From Sabethes cyaneus (Eukaryota; Arthropoda; Insecta; Diptera; Culicidae): a stretch of 64,000 bases of DNA. Every line of letters starts with the position of its first letter. Positions within the stretch are counted from its first letter, which is position 1. Shown in pieces: positions 45,470-57,778 of this stretch. A program made the translations under genes and the position numbers. Location of the stretch: the NCBI RefSeq assembly GCF_943734655.1, contig NC_071354.1:144684642-144748641 (forward strand), read 5' to 3'. The notes beneath the pieces are model-generated. The model was not told where the DNA came from. It did no database searches and saw only the letters and a program-made list of their open reading frames with translations.

Positions 45470-47790
45470 AGAACTTTTTTTTGAGTTGATAAATTTCGCG
45501 CCATCTTGTCTATGGGCCAGGTAGCATTCGATGATGCTAAGGACGAGTTCTACGACAAGCTCGAGAGGACCTATGGAGAGTGTCCAAAACATGACAAGAT
45601 AATCATCATCATCATCATCATCTGTCATTGGAAGACATAGCCTGCGATCAATCTTTCGATCAACGATAACGGTCTGAGGCTCATAAATTTCGCCACGGCC
45701 AGAGGGATGGCCATCTGTAGCACCTACTTTCCACATCTGAATATTCGGAAACACATCTGGAGGCATCCAAATGAGGACTATAGCTCTCAGATCGATCATG
45801 TCTTGATTGACGGTCTACACTTTTCGGATGTCATTGATGAACGCTCTTCACGCAGGGTTGTTGAACGCGGCGAATACTCGCACCGAGAGGACGCTACGTT
45901 TCAACATCCAGCGGTTGACGGCAGTTGGCGTGGAAGCGGAATACGCCACAAAGCTTAACCAAAGAGTCACAGAACAGCAGAATGAAATCAAAGATATAAA
46001 TCGGCAGTGGAGGAACGTCCATGGTGTCATTACAATAACTGCGAGAGACGTGGTATGTACGACGCGTGGAATACAGCGTTACAGAACCAGATGCTGAATA
46101 CCAAAGAGTGACAGATGAGAAGAATTAGGCCAGGAGTCGCATACCCACTGTGGCTTCACGTCAGAAAAAAGAGAGGGGAACTAGAACCCGCCGTCTAAAA
46201 ACGCAAGTACTACGTGCTGATCACGTGCGCGCCAGCGCAGAAGAGAGATTCGCCAACAACGACAGTTTCTACAAAACGGTGAGGTGCAGTACAGGAATGT
46301 GACCATGCCTGTTATGTGCAATGATAATGCTGGCAACTTGCTTACTGACGGCGGCAGCAGCCAGGTAGAAGAAGCACTTCCAGATATTGTTGAATGGAGA
46401 GCAGAAACAGGACAATAATTGTGAGTAATTGTCAAGCTGTGGAGCCACCAACAAGAGGTTAAGAAGGCAATCAGTGAGCTGAAAAATGGTAAAGTTGCTG
46501 AGAAGGACGGTATCTCGCTTGAACTTCTAACAGCGAGGCATTACATTGCTCAATATTACCTATAAGATGTTTTCCCATACGCTGTCCTGTAGACTGAGAC
46601 CGTTAGCGGAGTCCTTCGTCGGCGAATACCAAGCTGGTTTTCGTGAGAGTCGCTCCGAATCAGATGTTTATCCTGCGTCAATTACTAGACAAGTCCCGAG
46701 AGTCAATGAGACAAGCAACAATGTGGGTTTCATTGTTCTCTTATGGCGATTTTCATGACCAACTTTGGTCTTAAATGCCATCATAAGAGTGTAATAAAAC
46801 CCAAATTGTCACTTGGGTACAACTTGCAGACTCATCCTCTGTTTATGAACTTGAAGGAAGCATACAATTCAGTCAAATGAAATGATATGTGGCAGATAAT
46901 GCTAGAACATTATTTTCCGACAATACTAATTACACTGATTCGTGCGATGCTGGATGGGTCAAAATCATGCGTCAGAATTGCGGGTGAGAACTCAACCACT
47001 TTCAAGACGTTTCAACATCCAACGCGTTGAATGGACTCTTTAACGTGCTATTCAACATTGCCTTGGAAGGTGTAATAAGAAGAGCACACGTGGAAAGGAA
47101 TGGGACTATCATCTAGCAAGCTTCTTGGTTTTGCAAATGATGTCGCTACCATCGGAATCAACAGTAGAACAGTGGAAGAGACTTTTAGGCCTTTTAAACA
47201 TAGAGCAGCAGGATTGGATCTTATCATTAGCACTGCTAAAACAAAGTACATGTTTACTGTCATGAAACGGGAAAGTCCAAATGATATTGGTGACGAAGTG
47301 GAGCTGAAAGGGGAATGATATGAAGTAGTGGAAGAATTCATATACCTTGGTTCGCTCGTAACGTGTGACAATGATGCAAGCCGTGAAGTAAAACGACGAA
47401 TTGCAGCTGCGAATCGGGATTTCTACGGATTACGTAACAAGCTGAAGTCCCGTAGTTTGCAAATTCGCACACAACTGGCGCTCTACAGAATACCAATCCT
47501 TCCGTGGGCATTTGCGGACATGAACCATGGACGTCAAGGAAAGCTGCGTAAAAATCTGCGATCAATACTTGGTGGCAAAGTAGAAAAGGGAGCGTGGCGC
47601 AGACGCATGAACCACGAGCTGTATCAAGTGTACAAATAAGCTGATCTAGTGAGGGTAGTACAATGTGGCAGGCTACTGTGCATTAGACACTTGGCCAGAA
47701 TGCGACGAAAGAGTAGCCAAAACTATTTACAGCAGAGAACACAGGAAGAGGTCGTAGACTTCGGCACTCTATGGTACTTGATGCACGGAA
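45470..47790 (+). pseudogene. RTE-type retrotransposon, second subfamily
   Basis: Endonuclease remnants: DEFYDKLERTYGECPKHDKI, an ATC microsatellite at 45598-45622, then GLRLINFATARGMAICSTYF and SQIDHVLIDGLHFSDVIDER. The linker follows: RFNIQRLTAVGVEAEYATKL and QWRNVHGVI. The reverse transcriptase is in pieces: KAISELKNGKVAEKDGI-like (46470), YKMFSHTLSCRLRPLAESFV then GEYQAGFRES (46560), KLLGFANDVATIGIN (47120, FADD changed to FAND), STAKTKYMF. The C-terminus is FIYLGSLVTCDNDASREVKR, LRKNLRSILGGKVEKGAWRR and CIRHLARM. The minus-strand copy at 49390-50815 shares these subfamily features (LAEFFVGEFQAGF, KNGKVA). Inactive. Confidence 0.78.
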
Positions 47791-47899
47791 AGAAATCCAT
47801 TTCCATATTCATGAACAAAAAATCATGAAAGCTAAATGTTTGAAACTTCATGATATCATTACTATGACTCATGCTTTCCTTACTGACCTGACAAATATC

Positions 47900-48190
47900 A
47901 TAAACTATACCATGCTGCATCAATATCCGGACACTTAAGCAGATCACATTTTTAATACGCTCCGTAAAAAATAATTTCGCAACATAACGATAATTGCTTT
48001 GTTCTGTTATACAATTCAAAGGTTAAACGTGTAGTAGCATATCAATTTTATAATAGAAACTCAATAAAAGCTTTAAAATAAGAGAAACAAAATGGCTTGT
48101 CTTGTTCATAAATCCGGACACTTCACATCTTAATGAATCAAAATCCGGACACTTTTGAATCGTTTTCCGAACAGGCAATATTTTATCTAA
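47900..48190. repeat. Repeat with TCCGGACAC motifs
   Basis: ACCATGCTGCATCAATATCC then GGACAC near 47909 recurs inverted near 60030-60060 (CCGGATTTTGATGCAGCATGG). Further TCCGGACAC words occur at 48113 and 48142. Unclassified. Confidence 0.45.
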
Positions 48191-48554
48191 AAAACTCATG
48201 CCTACAGACAAAAAACTTAGCAATTACCATAATCATAGTACAAACAAGCATTAAATAATCATTTTTCTATACAGTTTTTATCTTTTAATCCTGCCTCTGC
48301 ACTTACAATAACGAAATCCAACACGATTTTCTCCTCATCATTTGAAAAAAAAGCAAAGCCGTGGGCTTAAACCGTCATTAGACATTACCCTTCTTTATCG
48401 ACAGACTTCGCAGCCGGCTGTTAGAGTACAGGCAAATTACGGGACCAGTGTAATAATCCTCCTACCAGGGGCGGACTGGCCCACCGGGCAACCGGGCAAA
48501 TGCCCGGTAGGCCCCAGTAAAAATTTCGTCGTTACACAAAATGAGATTTTCCAA

Positions 48555-49210
48555 AATTTTTATTTCAGTTAAACTCTTTCTACGACTCACGTTCAATTGC
48601 TGGGGCCCCATGATTTATGAAATCAACCGATTTGATGATTGAAAATTCAGCTTCAAATGCAACTGTTGGGGCCCCGAACTTTAAACCATAATTTCTCTTT
48701 CAATTAAACTTTTTCTATGACTCACGAATGTCCGATCGCTGGGGCCCCATGATTTATGAAATCAACCGATTTGGTGATTGAAAATTCAGCTTCAAATGGG
48801 ACGATTGGGGCCCCGAACTTTAAACCAAAGTTTCTCTTTCAATTAAACTTTTTCTATGACTCACGAATGTTCGATCGCTGGGGCCCCATGATTTATGAAA
48901 TCAACCGATTTGATGATTGAAAATTCAGCTTCAAATGGAACTGTTGGAGCCCCGAACTTTAAACCAAAGTTTCTCTTTCAATTAAACTTTTTCTATGACT
49001 CACGAATGTTCGATCGCTGAGGCCCCATGATTCATGAAATGAACCGATTTGATGATTGAAAATTCAGCTTCAAATGGGACTGTTGGGGACCCGAACTTTA
49101 AACCAAAATTTCTCTTTCAATTGAACTTTTTCTACGACTCACGAATGTTCAATTGCTGGGGCCCCGTGATTCATGAAACCATTTAAGTTGAGCTGTTGGG
49201 GTCCAAGCTC
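48555..49210. repeat. 139-bp tandem array with GGGGCCCC palindromes
   Basis: The GGGGCCCC(ATG) landmark recurs at 48602, 48741, 48880, 49019 and 49158, exactly 139 bp apart. Each full unit carries a second GGGGCCCC near +66 (48668, 48807; degenerate at 48946 and 49085). The first and last units are partial or divergent. It lies directly inside the left end of the hAT element, where transposase-binding subterminal repeats are expected. Confidence 0.92.
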
Positions 49211-49389
49211 AGAAAATATTACTAGCTTCAATTCTGAGTATTTAAAAGTAGAATTAGTATTTCATCCGCAGTTATTTGACTACTTATAAATATCGAACTG
49301 TCGGGTTAAGCTCCATACTTAGTTTACTTCAGTGGCGATGTCTACTCTGAAGTCTACGGTCTCTTCTTGATTCTATGATTAAAATAATT

Positions 49390-50815
49390 TTGGTTACTCT
49401 TTCGTCGGGCATTCTAGACACGTGACCATCCCAGCGCAGACTGTCACACTGTACTATCTTCATTATAACAGCATATTTACATTCTTAATACAGCTCGTGG
49501 TTCATGCATCTGCGCTACACGCCATTTTGGATTTTGCTAAACTTTACGCTAAAACCCCAAGCATTCGTCGATCAGCTTCTTTTAGCGTCCATGATTCATG
49601 TCCGTAAAGGGCCACCGAGAGGATTAGTGTTCTCTAGAGCGTCAGTTTGTGCGAATTTGCAAGCTACAGGACTTCAGCTACAAAATATAATGCCTCCGTA
49701 AAGGCCAATTCGCAGCTGCAATTAGTCGTTTTATTTTGCGACTTACATCGTTGTCACATATCACGAGCATATCAAAATATATTCAGTTCCTCTTCGACAC
49801 CAACACCATTTGGATTTCCACGCCATGTACTTCGTTTTGGCGGTGTTAATGGTAAGTCCCAATTTCTCAATACATGACCTAAAGGCTTCTTTCGCTGCTG
49901 TACTTTTGATTTCGGTAATATCGACGTCATCCGCAAAATCAAGAAGCACGTGAGGTCTCATCTGCTATTCTGACTTATAATTTTTACTCATCCAGCGTCA
50001 CACGAATCAACGTAACTAGTTCTGTGGGAAAACCATGTCCTAGCGTTAACTGTCACAGCTCATTTCGTTTTACTGAATCGTATGCCGCCTTGAAATCCAT
50101 AAAAATATGATGAATCTGCAAGTTGTATTCCCGAAACTCGTCAGTTACTAGACGCAAGGTAAATACCTGATCCATCGTGAAGCGACCCTCATGAAAACCA
50201 GCTTGAAACTCGCCGACGAAGAACTCAGCTAACGGACTCAGCCACACACGATAGGGAGAGCACCTTATAGGCAAAATTGAGCAACGTAATGTCTCGATAG
50301 TTTGTACTCTCAAATCGATGTCCGTTTTTAAAATTATGGGAAATGAGGCCAATCAACCACTCCTCCGATATTTATTTTCGTCCCATATTCTATTCCTGAC
50401 AATGAGGTGGCGAATTGTTTCGTACAGCTGCTCGCTCCTCGTTTTTAGAAGTACAGCCAGGATACCATCCTTTACAGCAACCTTACCGTTTTTCAGCTCA
50501 CTGATTGCTTTTTTGACCTCCTCCTGTGTTAATGGCTCCACAGTTTGGCCGTCGCTCAAAATTCTTATCCTGTACCTGCTGATCTTCCTGTTTACTTCTC
50601 TATTCAACAGCGTCTGGAAATACTCTTCCACCTGGCTGCTACCGTCGTTTTGCCAGTAAGCAGGTTGCCAGCACTATCATTGCACATCACAGGCATGGCA
50701 AAATTCTTGCACCTGACCGCTTTGTAGAAACTCCGTGTGTTGTTACTGGCGAACCTCTCCTCTGGACTGACGAGCACGTGCTCTTCATACTGACATTTTT
50801 AGACGGTGGGTTCTT
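49390..50815 (-). pseudogene. RTE-type retrotransposon, second subfamily, inside the hAT element
   Basis: From high to low coordinates on the minus strand: MEEYFQTLLNREVNRKISRY, VKKAISELKNGKVAVKDGIL (50520-50450), a degraded GHRFESTNYRDITLLNFAYK region, LAEFFVGEFQAGFHEGRFTM, DQVFTLRLVTDEFREYN, HHIFMDFKAAYDSVKRNEL (50085-50053), then LLDFADDVDITEI with an intact ADD active-site motif (near 49930), NTAKTKYM, and near 49600 LILSVALYGHESWTL. The segment 50645-50815 matches the linker of the copy at 45470-47790. The region between the two catalytic blocks is deleted and frames are broken. Confidence 0.78.
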
Positions 50816-50956
50816 TTTTCCGCAGCTCTATCAGGACGAACCAAAAAGATTCGCGCAGAGTATCGGGCATTCCTCACATTGGAATCGTGAGAAGAAATTC
50901 TGCAGAGGATTCGCACAGAATACCTTACTTATAGAAGCAGAATTCTTATAGGAGAA

Positions 50957-51572
50957 TGTGCTATACGCACTCTCCGTGTACTACAAACAGTACACATTAA
51001 ACCGCTATTTATTTACGAGTGGTTTACGCCCGCTGCTGTGTGATGCATGTAGCCGCGTTATGCTGCATGTGCGTTTATGATGCGGAGTGAACGACGCCAC
51101 TCGCGGCGATGACGATGTGACTCATCGCTGCTGGTGCGCATTTGCTCCAGCTCCGAACCGGCACGCGCCGCTGGCATCACACAGGCGAGGCGCAGTCAAA
51201 ACTAAAACAAAGTACGATTCAGTACAATAGCTGCCAATGTTGATAAACATTGAATATTTTGGAAGCAATAGTATTAAGTATTGATGTTTGACCGATTGTG
51301 CTAGCTAAGGGAAAATCCTGTATAAAAGGGCTAGTTACTACCAATGAATCAAGCAGAAATATAGAATCGACTAGACTGGACACTTCGATTTTGATCTGGG
51401 ATCTGTACGCAGACACCCCAGACACCAGAAAAGAAATCCACTCCTCTGTTCTATCATCCAGCCTGCTAAGTTGTCCGAACGACGGTAAATCTTTTGGATA
51501 TGGTGTAACGCCACCATAAGAGCGTAAGGTGCAAACGAGTGGATAAGGTATATGGAACCACCATATACCATA
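50957..51572 (+). repeat. 5' LTR of a non-autonomous LTR retrotransposon
   Basis: Begins TGTGCTATACGCACTCTCCG and ends ACCATATACCATA; length 616 bp. It has a strong TATAAAAGGG at 51321. By eye I find no difference from the copy at 56494-57109. Immediately after it comes TGGCGACC, a primer-binding-site type seen in BEL/Pao elements. It is preceded by AGAA, which recurs after the second LTR. If the TG..CA rule is enforced the LTR would be two bases shorter, and the AGAA match would be lost. Confidence 0.88.
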
Positions 51573-54470
51573 TGGCGACCTATTGACAGTGGCACGATAC
51601 CGTGCAGTGCAGAGTTTGAAGAATTCGCAAGAAAAAACAATTTACTACAAAACCGCGTTTAAGCATGTGCTAAAATGTGAAATTTTACATTCGGCAATTT
51701 TGGACGCTACTTTATATGGAGTTCTTCTTATGTGCGCCGGAGAGTATTCAAAATGATATTACCATGAAAAGAGACTAGTTAGTGACTTTTACAAGACATC
51801 ATAAGAACTATTGGCAGTGGCACAACAACGTGCAGTGAGCCATACACGCGATTCCAAGAAGCGTCAATAAGAAGAAAAATATATAATAAAAACAATGACA
51901 AGTGAACCAAGCGGACCATGTGAAGTAAACACCTGCTAATGCCACAAGTTAAAATTGACAGTAGCATGAACAAAAAGTGACTTTAAGTGTAAAATGAAGA
52001 AGGGCAACTACCTCGCCCATAGAAGAGGTAAACAGTGATAAAAAGTGAAGAATGTACAACAGCTACAATATCTGAAAATGGATAATGCAGAAAAGTAAAT
52101 CGACGAAGTCACAATCTATTCAACCATGGAGGACTCCAAGGACGTCAAAGTTGACAGCAGTACTGTTTTCATCCGATGGAAGTTGAGAGAAACAAACAAG
52201 TGGCCGATGGATGGAGAATTTACCACAACAACAACCATCTGGAAGTAACAAATCATTGAAGATATGCAGTTCCTGACACACCATGAGGCCCTGGAACAGC
52301 GAACCGGAGAAATTATAATTGGTATGATATTTTAGATATAGTAGAGATTTATATTTAAAAGTGCGCGAGAAAAAAAAAAAAAAAAAAAAAAAAACACAAT
52401 TCTCGTTACGTGAAAATAAGAAGGATTATGAAAAATCCTCCTGTTAAAGCAAAAAAAAAATCTTTTATATCTCTTTACAATGGATAGTACAATTTAACAG
52501 ATTACGGTAATGCAGTACGACTTACAATAAAAATTTTAAATACAAATATATAATTCAGAATCAAGGCGAACTTAACATATGGCTACCAAACTACCAATTC
52601 TCAATTTAACTTTTATATTAAAGAATAATTCTTTTTATAAAATTTTTTTTACCAAATGAAAATAAGAATAGCATAGATTTTTTTAACACCTTTTATAAAC
52701 AAATATCTTATCAAACTGTAATTAAACTAACTGTCTATAAGAATTATAGTGACCTTTTCCTTTAAAGTTACCACTACCAGAAATAATTAAATATTCAAAT
52801 TAAAATTATTCTTTTTAATTAAAAATTTAGATCATTTTTTTTACTAAAAATCAAATTGCAAAATCAAACCATCATTTCATAGTTTAAATTTTACCTAAAA
52901 ACCAATTAGAAATTTAAATTAATAGTTTTAATCTGAGAAAAAAAATACTTGCAATTAAAATCATTTTTCCCTTAAAATTTAATTTGAGTTTCAGTACCAA
53001 TAATTTATAACTGAACAATTTTTTTTTCACTAATTAAAATAATAATCAAATTTAAATAACATTTATATAAAAAAAAAAATTCACTAATACTAAATAATTC
53101 ATGAATTTTTACCTTACTAATTAACTAATATTAATCACTTAAACAATATAAAAATATAAAATATAAAAATTAATTAATACATATTTAAAACGTACAGCTT
53201 AAAATAACATTTTATTATCATATTAAAACTCATTGAACGAAGATTGAACGAATACTGATACCAAGAGTACTCTAACCAATCCAGAGTATTACTTATAAAT
53301 TACAGTTAAACGACTTTAATTTTTTTGAAACAACAGAAGCTAAATTGTTCAACCGATCATGGCGAAATTATTGGCTGACGATTTACGTCGGATAATATGG
53401 CATATACCATATAACATATACCATATACCATATGGCAAATATATCATATGGCACATAAATAGCACATAAAAACCAATATGTGTTAATAATAAATCAACAT
53501 TATTACAGTTTTCTAATTACCAAAAAAGAAAATATATAATTTTTAAAACGCGTACAATTTAAGGCAAATTGATCTTGTTTATGACAAGAGAATATGAAGA
53601 TAAAATAAAAATGAAGCAATTATCCTCAAACCACCACCAATATCCTATTAATTCCTTACTTTAGTACACATGACTGATCACCATGATGTGCTACTTTCCT
53701 AGTTGCTTTGCAATACCTTTCCCAAACCTTCGAAGTAACAATATCTCCAAACTACCCAACTATACCAAATCTTATCACAATTACTGTGTAAGAATTTTTT
53801 TTTTTTCCTTTCAATTGCTGACAATTAATAAAAAGCATAGCGTAAGCTAGTGCTAGAAGCTTGTCTTGTGAGGCCTTAGTCATAAGCCTTTCACAAACTT
53901 GAAATTCGTAGTAAGGTATAGAATATAAGAAGAAAGATAAAGAAGAAAAATGAAATAATTATATTCCTGGGAGCATTTTATTTTGAAATTAGGAAAGCAG
54001 GCCTGCACCTATTAAAAGTTATATATGTTATATTAGCCCCAGATGCCCGAACCAAAATAAAGGTTATCGGATGCCCGGGAGGTGGAAGTTGTCTGCGCAG
54101 ACTCAAGCGTCTGGATCGAAGCAGTACAAGAAGTAGGCATAGATACTAGAATCTATTAGCTGAATATTATATTTTACCCGGTTGCCTGGCTCATAAGAAG
54201 ACCAGAAGGACGTCAATAAACACAAAATTAAATTAAATTGAAAAGAGAAGTAATATGAAAAGAAGAAATCCCACCACATAAAAGTTACACGCAACATTTA
54301 ACAACGCATTGTTGTATCACGTTAAAGAGATGTGTACAATAAGTATGCACAATTTTTTTCAAAAGCGTATTTTTTTTTTATCAGTATACGCAGAATTTTT
54401 TACAGGTGCATATCATTTTAAGCTATATGCATGAAATTTAATACGAGAACAAATGCGTGATGTAAAATGA

Positions 54471-54690
54471 CAATATAGTGGAAGTCAAAATCTAAAAAGT
54501 TTTGCTCTTCCAGATGAAAGAGAGATACGATGAAAGAGAATACGTAACAATATAGTGGAAGTCAAAATCTAAAAAGTTTTGCTCTTCCAGATGAAAGAGA
54601 GATAGTATACGATGTGACTGTGAGAATGTGTCAATTCATACAATAAAAATGGAAGTCAAACCTTGAACAGTTTGCTCTTCTAGATATCAT
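54471..54690. repeat. 77-bp tandem duplication plus a degenerate third unit
   Basis: CAATATAGTGGAAGTCAAAA starts at 54471 and 54548, each followed by TCTAAAAAGTTTTGCTCTTC and CAGATGAAAGAGAGATA. A diverged third unit begins near 54640 (TGGAAGTCAAACCTTGAACA). Inside the LTR element. Confidence 0.88.
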
Positions 54691-55711
54691 AGCATGTTAT
54701 AAATGCTGAATTGAATTGAATTGTAGACTACTTTTAGTCTAGTAAAGTTGGCAATGAATAAAGCCTTATGAAACTCAATGAAGTTTTAAAAATTAAGTAA
54801 AAAAAAATTTTTCCAAATAAGGTATAAACAAAATTTCACACACAAAACTGATTTTGAACTATTAGAATAAAATGCAAATCAATATTTTGATTTCAGTTTG
54901 GAAATGTATATTTTTACCTGTATCAAAAATAGACATTTAAAATTATGAACTTACGAGTACTACTCTAAGAAATATATCTACCATAGATAAATAACAAAAA
55001 TTGTTCCTGCGATACAAATTTTTCCTACAAATCTCATACTTTAACGAATTATTATTACCAATTAAGTTAAACCCATAAAACAACATTCATCCATAACAGC
55101 CATAACAAAAATCATAAAATAACACTTTTACAGTTTAAAAAAGAAACAACTACAATTTTCTAACAATTTTCTTGCCATACAATAAAAACAAATACACACA
55201 AAATAACTCAACATAAAACACATTACTGCCATATTATTGATCAGGGTATGTGATCAATAATCCAACAATCAAAAATCAGTCAACTAACCATAACTCATTA
55301 ATTATTTCAACCAATACCTAACCAACCTAACCAAATGAACATTTCCATTCAATAGACAAGTTTGAATCAATAAACAATTACTAAAATACACAAAAAAAAA
55401 TATAGAATTTTGCATATATTACAAAAAAAAAAGAATACAAAAAGACAGTCACCTTAATCACAGTTCGAAACTATAGTTAACACCATATGTTACTAAAATT
55501 ATTTTCCATGTAGCATAATTATACTCGACAATAAATATTACAGAATTACAATGTATATTGAGTTAAGAATAATGAATTCGAGAATAATAAGTAAAAATGT
55601 TTTAATAGTTCGAATCCATCAGAAATATTAATGACGAGAGAAAATATAACTTCAATTTTTCAATCTTTTATAGCAAATAACAAATAACAAATAAATTTAT
55701 AGCAGAAGAAG

Positions 55712-55895
55712 CAGAGGGATTGAGCAATCCTTTAAAAGTAATTCTTTAAAAGTAATCCTTTCAAAGCAATCCTTTCCACGAATCCTTTCAAAGCAATCCT
55801 TTAGAAGCATCCTTTACAAGTCATCCTTCAAAAGTAATCCTTTAAAAGCATCCTCTAAAGTAATCCTTTAAAAGTATCCCTTTCAAAGTATCATT
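55712..55895. repeat. Minisatellite of AATCCTTTAAAAGT-type units
   Basis: About 12-13 irregular units of 13-15 bp (variants AATCCTTTCAAAGC, CATCCTTTACAAGT) inside the LTR element interior. Confidence 0.85.
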
Positions 55896-56493
55896 AAGAG
55901 CAAAATCTAATAGTAAAGAAATTTTTTTTAAGAGAACAAACACAACACCAAATATATATTAAGAAGAAGAAAAAAAAAAATTAAAAATACAAATTTTATA
56001 GAAATCTATAAGAACAAATGAAATAAATAAAACCAAGAGAATATATATTAAATTAAATTTTTCAACAAGATGGAAGAAATTATATTACAGCTGAACTTTA
56101 CAAAAATTCCTTCGAGATATGTATATGATTCGATAGATTAAATAGTTACAAAACAAACAAGAAAAAAAAAACAATTGTTTTCCCATCAAGTTATTAGTAA
56201 CCAAATTAAGCTAAAAATACAGTAATAAGCTACAAATAGATTAAGAAGTGTTAAACTAAGAAGTGAAAAAAAAAAAAAAAAAAAAAAATTTTGAAGTGTT
56301 AGACGTTACAAATACTATTGGAAAAGAATTCAAATTTTGTAAAACTATTACTATTACTATCATATTTACTAAACAAGAAGAACAGAAATAGAAACATTAC
56401 ATACAACAAAACAGAGATCAATCAAAATTGTAAAACATGGACAGCTATTGGAATGATTCCTATTCTATGCATCATTCTTTTTAAGAGGGGAGG

Positions 56494-57109
56494 TGTGCTA
56501 TACGCACTCTCCGTGTACTACAAACAGTACACATTAAACCGCTATTTATTTACGAGTGGTTTACGCCCGCTGCTGTGTGATGCATGTAGCCGCGTTATGC
56601 TGCATGTGCGTTTATGATGCGGAGTGAACGACGCCACTCGCGGCGATGACGATGTGACTCATCGCTGCTGGTGCGCATTTGCTCCAGCTCCGAACCGGCA
56701 CGCGCCGCTGGCATCACACAGGCGAGGCGCAGTCAAAACTAAAACAAAGTACGATTCAGTACAATAGCTGCCAATGTTGATAAACATTGAATATTTTGGA
56801 AGCAATAGTATTAAGTATTGATGTTTGACCGATTGTGCTAGCTAAGGGAAAATCCTGTATAAAAGGGCTAGTTACTACCAATGAATCAAGCAGAAATATA
56901 GAATCGACTAGACTGGACACTTCGATTTTGATCTGGGATCTGTACGCAGACACCCCAGACACCAGAAAAGAAATCCACTCCTCTGTTCTATCATCCAGCC
57001 TGCTAAGTTGTCCGAACGACGGTAAATCTTTTGGATATGGTGTAACGCCACCATAAGAGCGTAAGGTGCAAACGAGTGGATAAGGTATATGGAACCACCA
57101 TATACCATA
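56494..57109 (+). repeat. 3' LTR of the same element
   Basis: Same length as the 5' LTR with a constant offset of 5537 bp (for example TATAAAAGGG at 56858 against 51321). By eye the two are identical, implying a recent insertion. Preceded by the purine tract AAGAGGGGAGG. Confidence 0.88.
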
Positions 57110-57309
57110 AGAATCCAAGAGTTTAATCCCAGGGATAGCTATAACTCGGCACGGGAATCGCCTGCACTATGAACTGTTTTGTTCTGATGTGAAGACGCAG
57201 TTAGCTACTTATCTATATTGAACTGTTGACATCCTATCATTTATAAAATCCGCTTATTTGGTACTTTGATACTTATTTTGATTTGATACGCTTATTTGAA
57301 ATATGAATG

Positions 57310-57778
57310 GGTGATAGATGAGGAAAACGTTGCATTGCTGGCAAAAATGCGCAGTGGCACTTATCAGAATGTGGAAAGTTCTCTTCCGGGTTCGCTGAAG
57401 CACGGTCAATAAAGAATCAAATATTCACGCTGCGGCAGATCCTCCAAGAAGTTCATGAATACAGAATTCTACGCACAATTATTTCATTGATTTCAAAGTT
57501 GCGTATGTTACCATCGACCGTAAAATCATGGCCATTCTATCCTCGCAGTGGACTTTATTAACGTGATGGTCCCTCAGGTGGGCTGTACAACATGCCGTTA
57601 CAGGATGTTATGAAAGGAGCAACACACAGGCACAATCGTCAGCAAATCTAGTTAGTTCGTCTGCTTTGCCAATGAAATGGATATTGTCGATAGAACAACA
57701 TCTGTGGTGGTGGCTGCAAAAACTAAAACTCAAAGTAGCGAAGATTGGGTTGAAGAAAAATGCGTCCAAACTAAAGTA
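57310..57778 (+). pseudogene. RTE-type reverse transcriptase fragment, target of the pogo-like element
   Basis: GFAEARSIKNQIFTLRQILQ and EVHEYRI near 57405-57480, then FVCFANEMDIVDRT near 57655 (FADD changed to FANE), then KKNASKLK up to the TA at 57777. The frame would continue YREPLI after 59113, so the pogo-like insertion interrupts it. Confidence 0.65.

Larger units (their letters stand above)
52370..56288. repeat. AT-rich non-coding interior bounded by long A-tracts
   Basis: Starts with a 25-base A run (52370-52394) and ends with a 23-base A run (56266-56288). Between them the plus strand is extremely A/T-rich. A short stretch at 54030-54120 with GATGCCCGGGAGGTGG is the only GC-richer part and may be a relic of coding sequence. 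CATATACCATATGGCA words near 53398-53450 repeat the LTR's terminal CCATATACCA. Confidence 0.7.
50953..57113 (+). mobile_element. LTR retrotransposon without gag-pol (about 6.15 kb)
   Basis: Two 616-bp LTRs bound a 4.9-kb interior. The primer binding site begins at 51573 (TGGCGACC) and a polypurine tract AAGAGGGGAGG sits directly before the 3' LTR (56483-56493). The target duplication is AGAA (50953-50956, 57110-57113). Leader 51573-52369 has normal base composition and two related direct repeats (GACAGTGGCACGATACCGTG near 51584 and GGCAGTGGCACAACAACGTG near 51812). The rest is AT-rich and has no frame above about 100 codons; nothing resembles capsid, protease, reverse transcriptase, RNase H or integrase, and no envelope gene is present. 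Orientation is plus. BEL/Pao is tentative. Confidence 0.85.

Noticed and set aside
48555..49210. CRISPR-like spacing
   Set aside because: Repeats are contiguous 139-bp units without unique spacers, in a eukaryotic setting.
51219..51640. Two identical sets of frames at 51219-51640 and 56756-57118 suggesting a duplicated gene
   Set aside because: They lie in the two LTRs. The frames overlap on opposite strands and have no domains.
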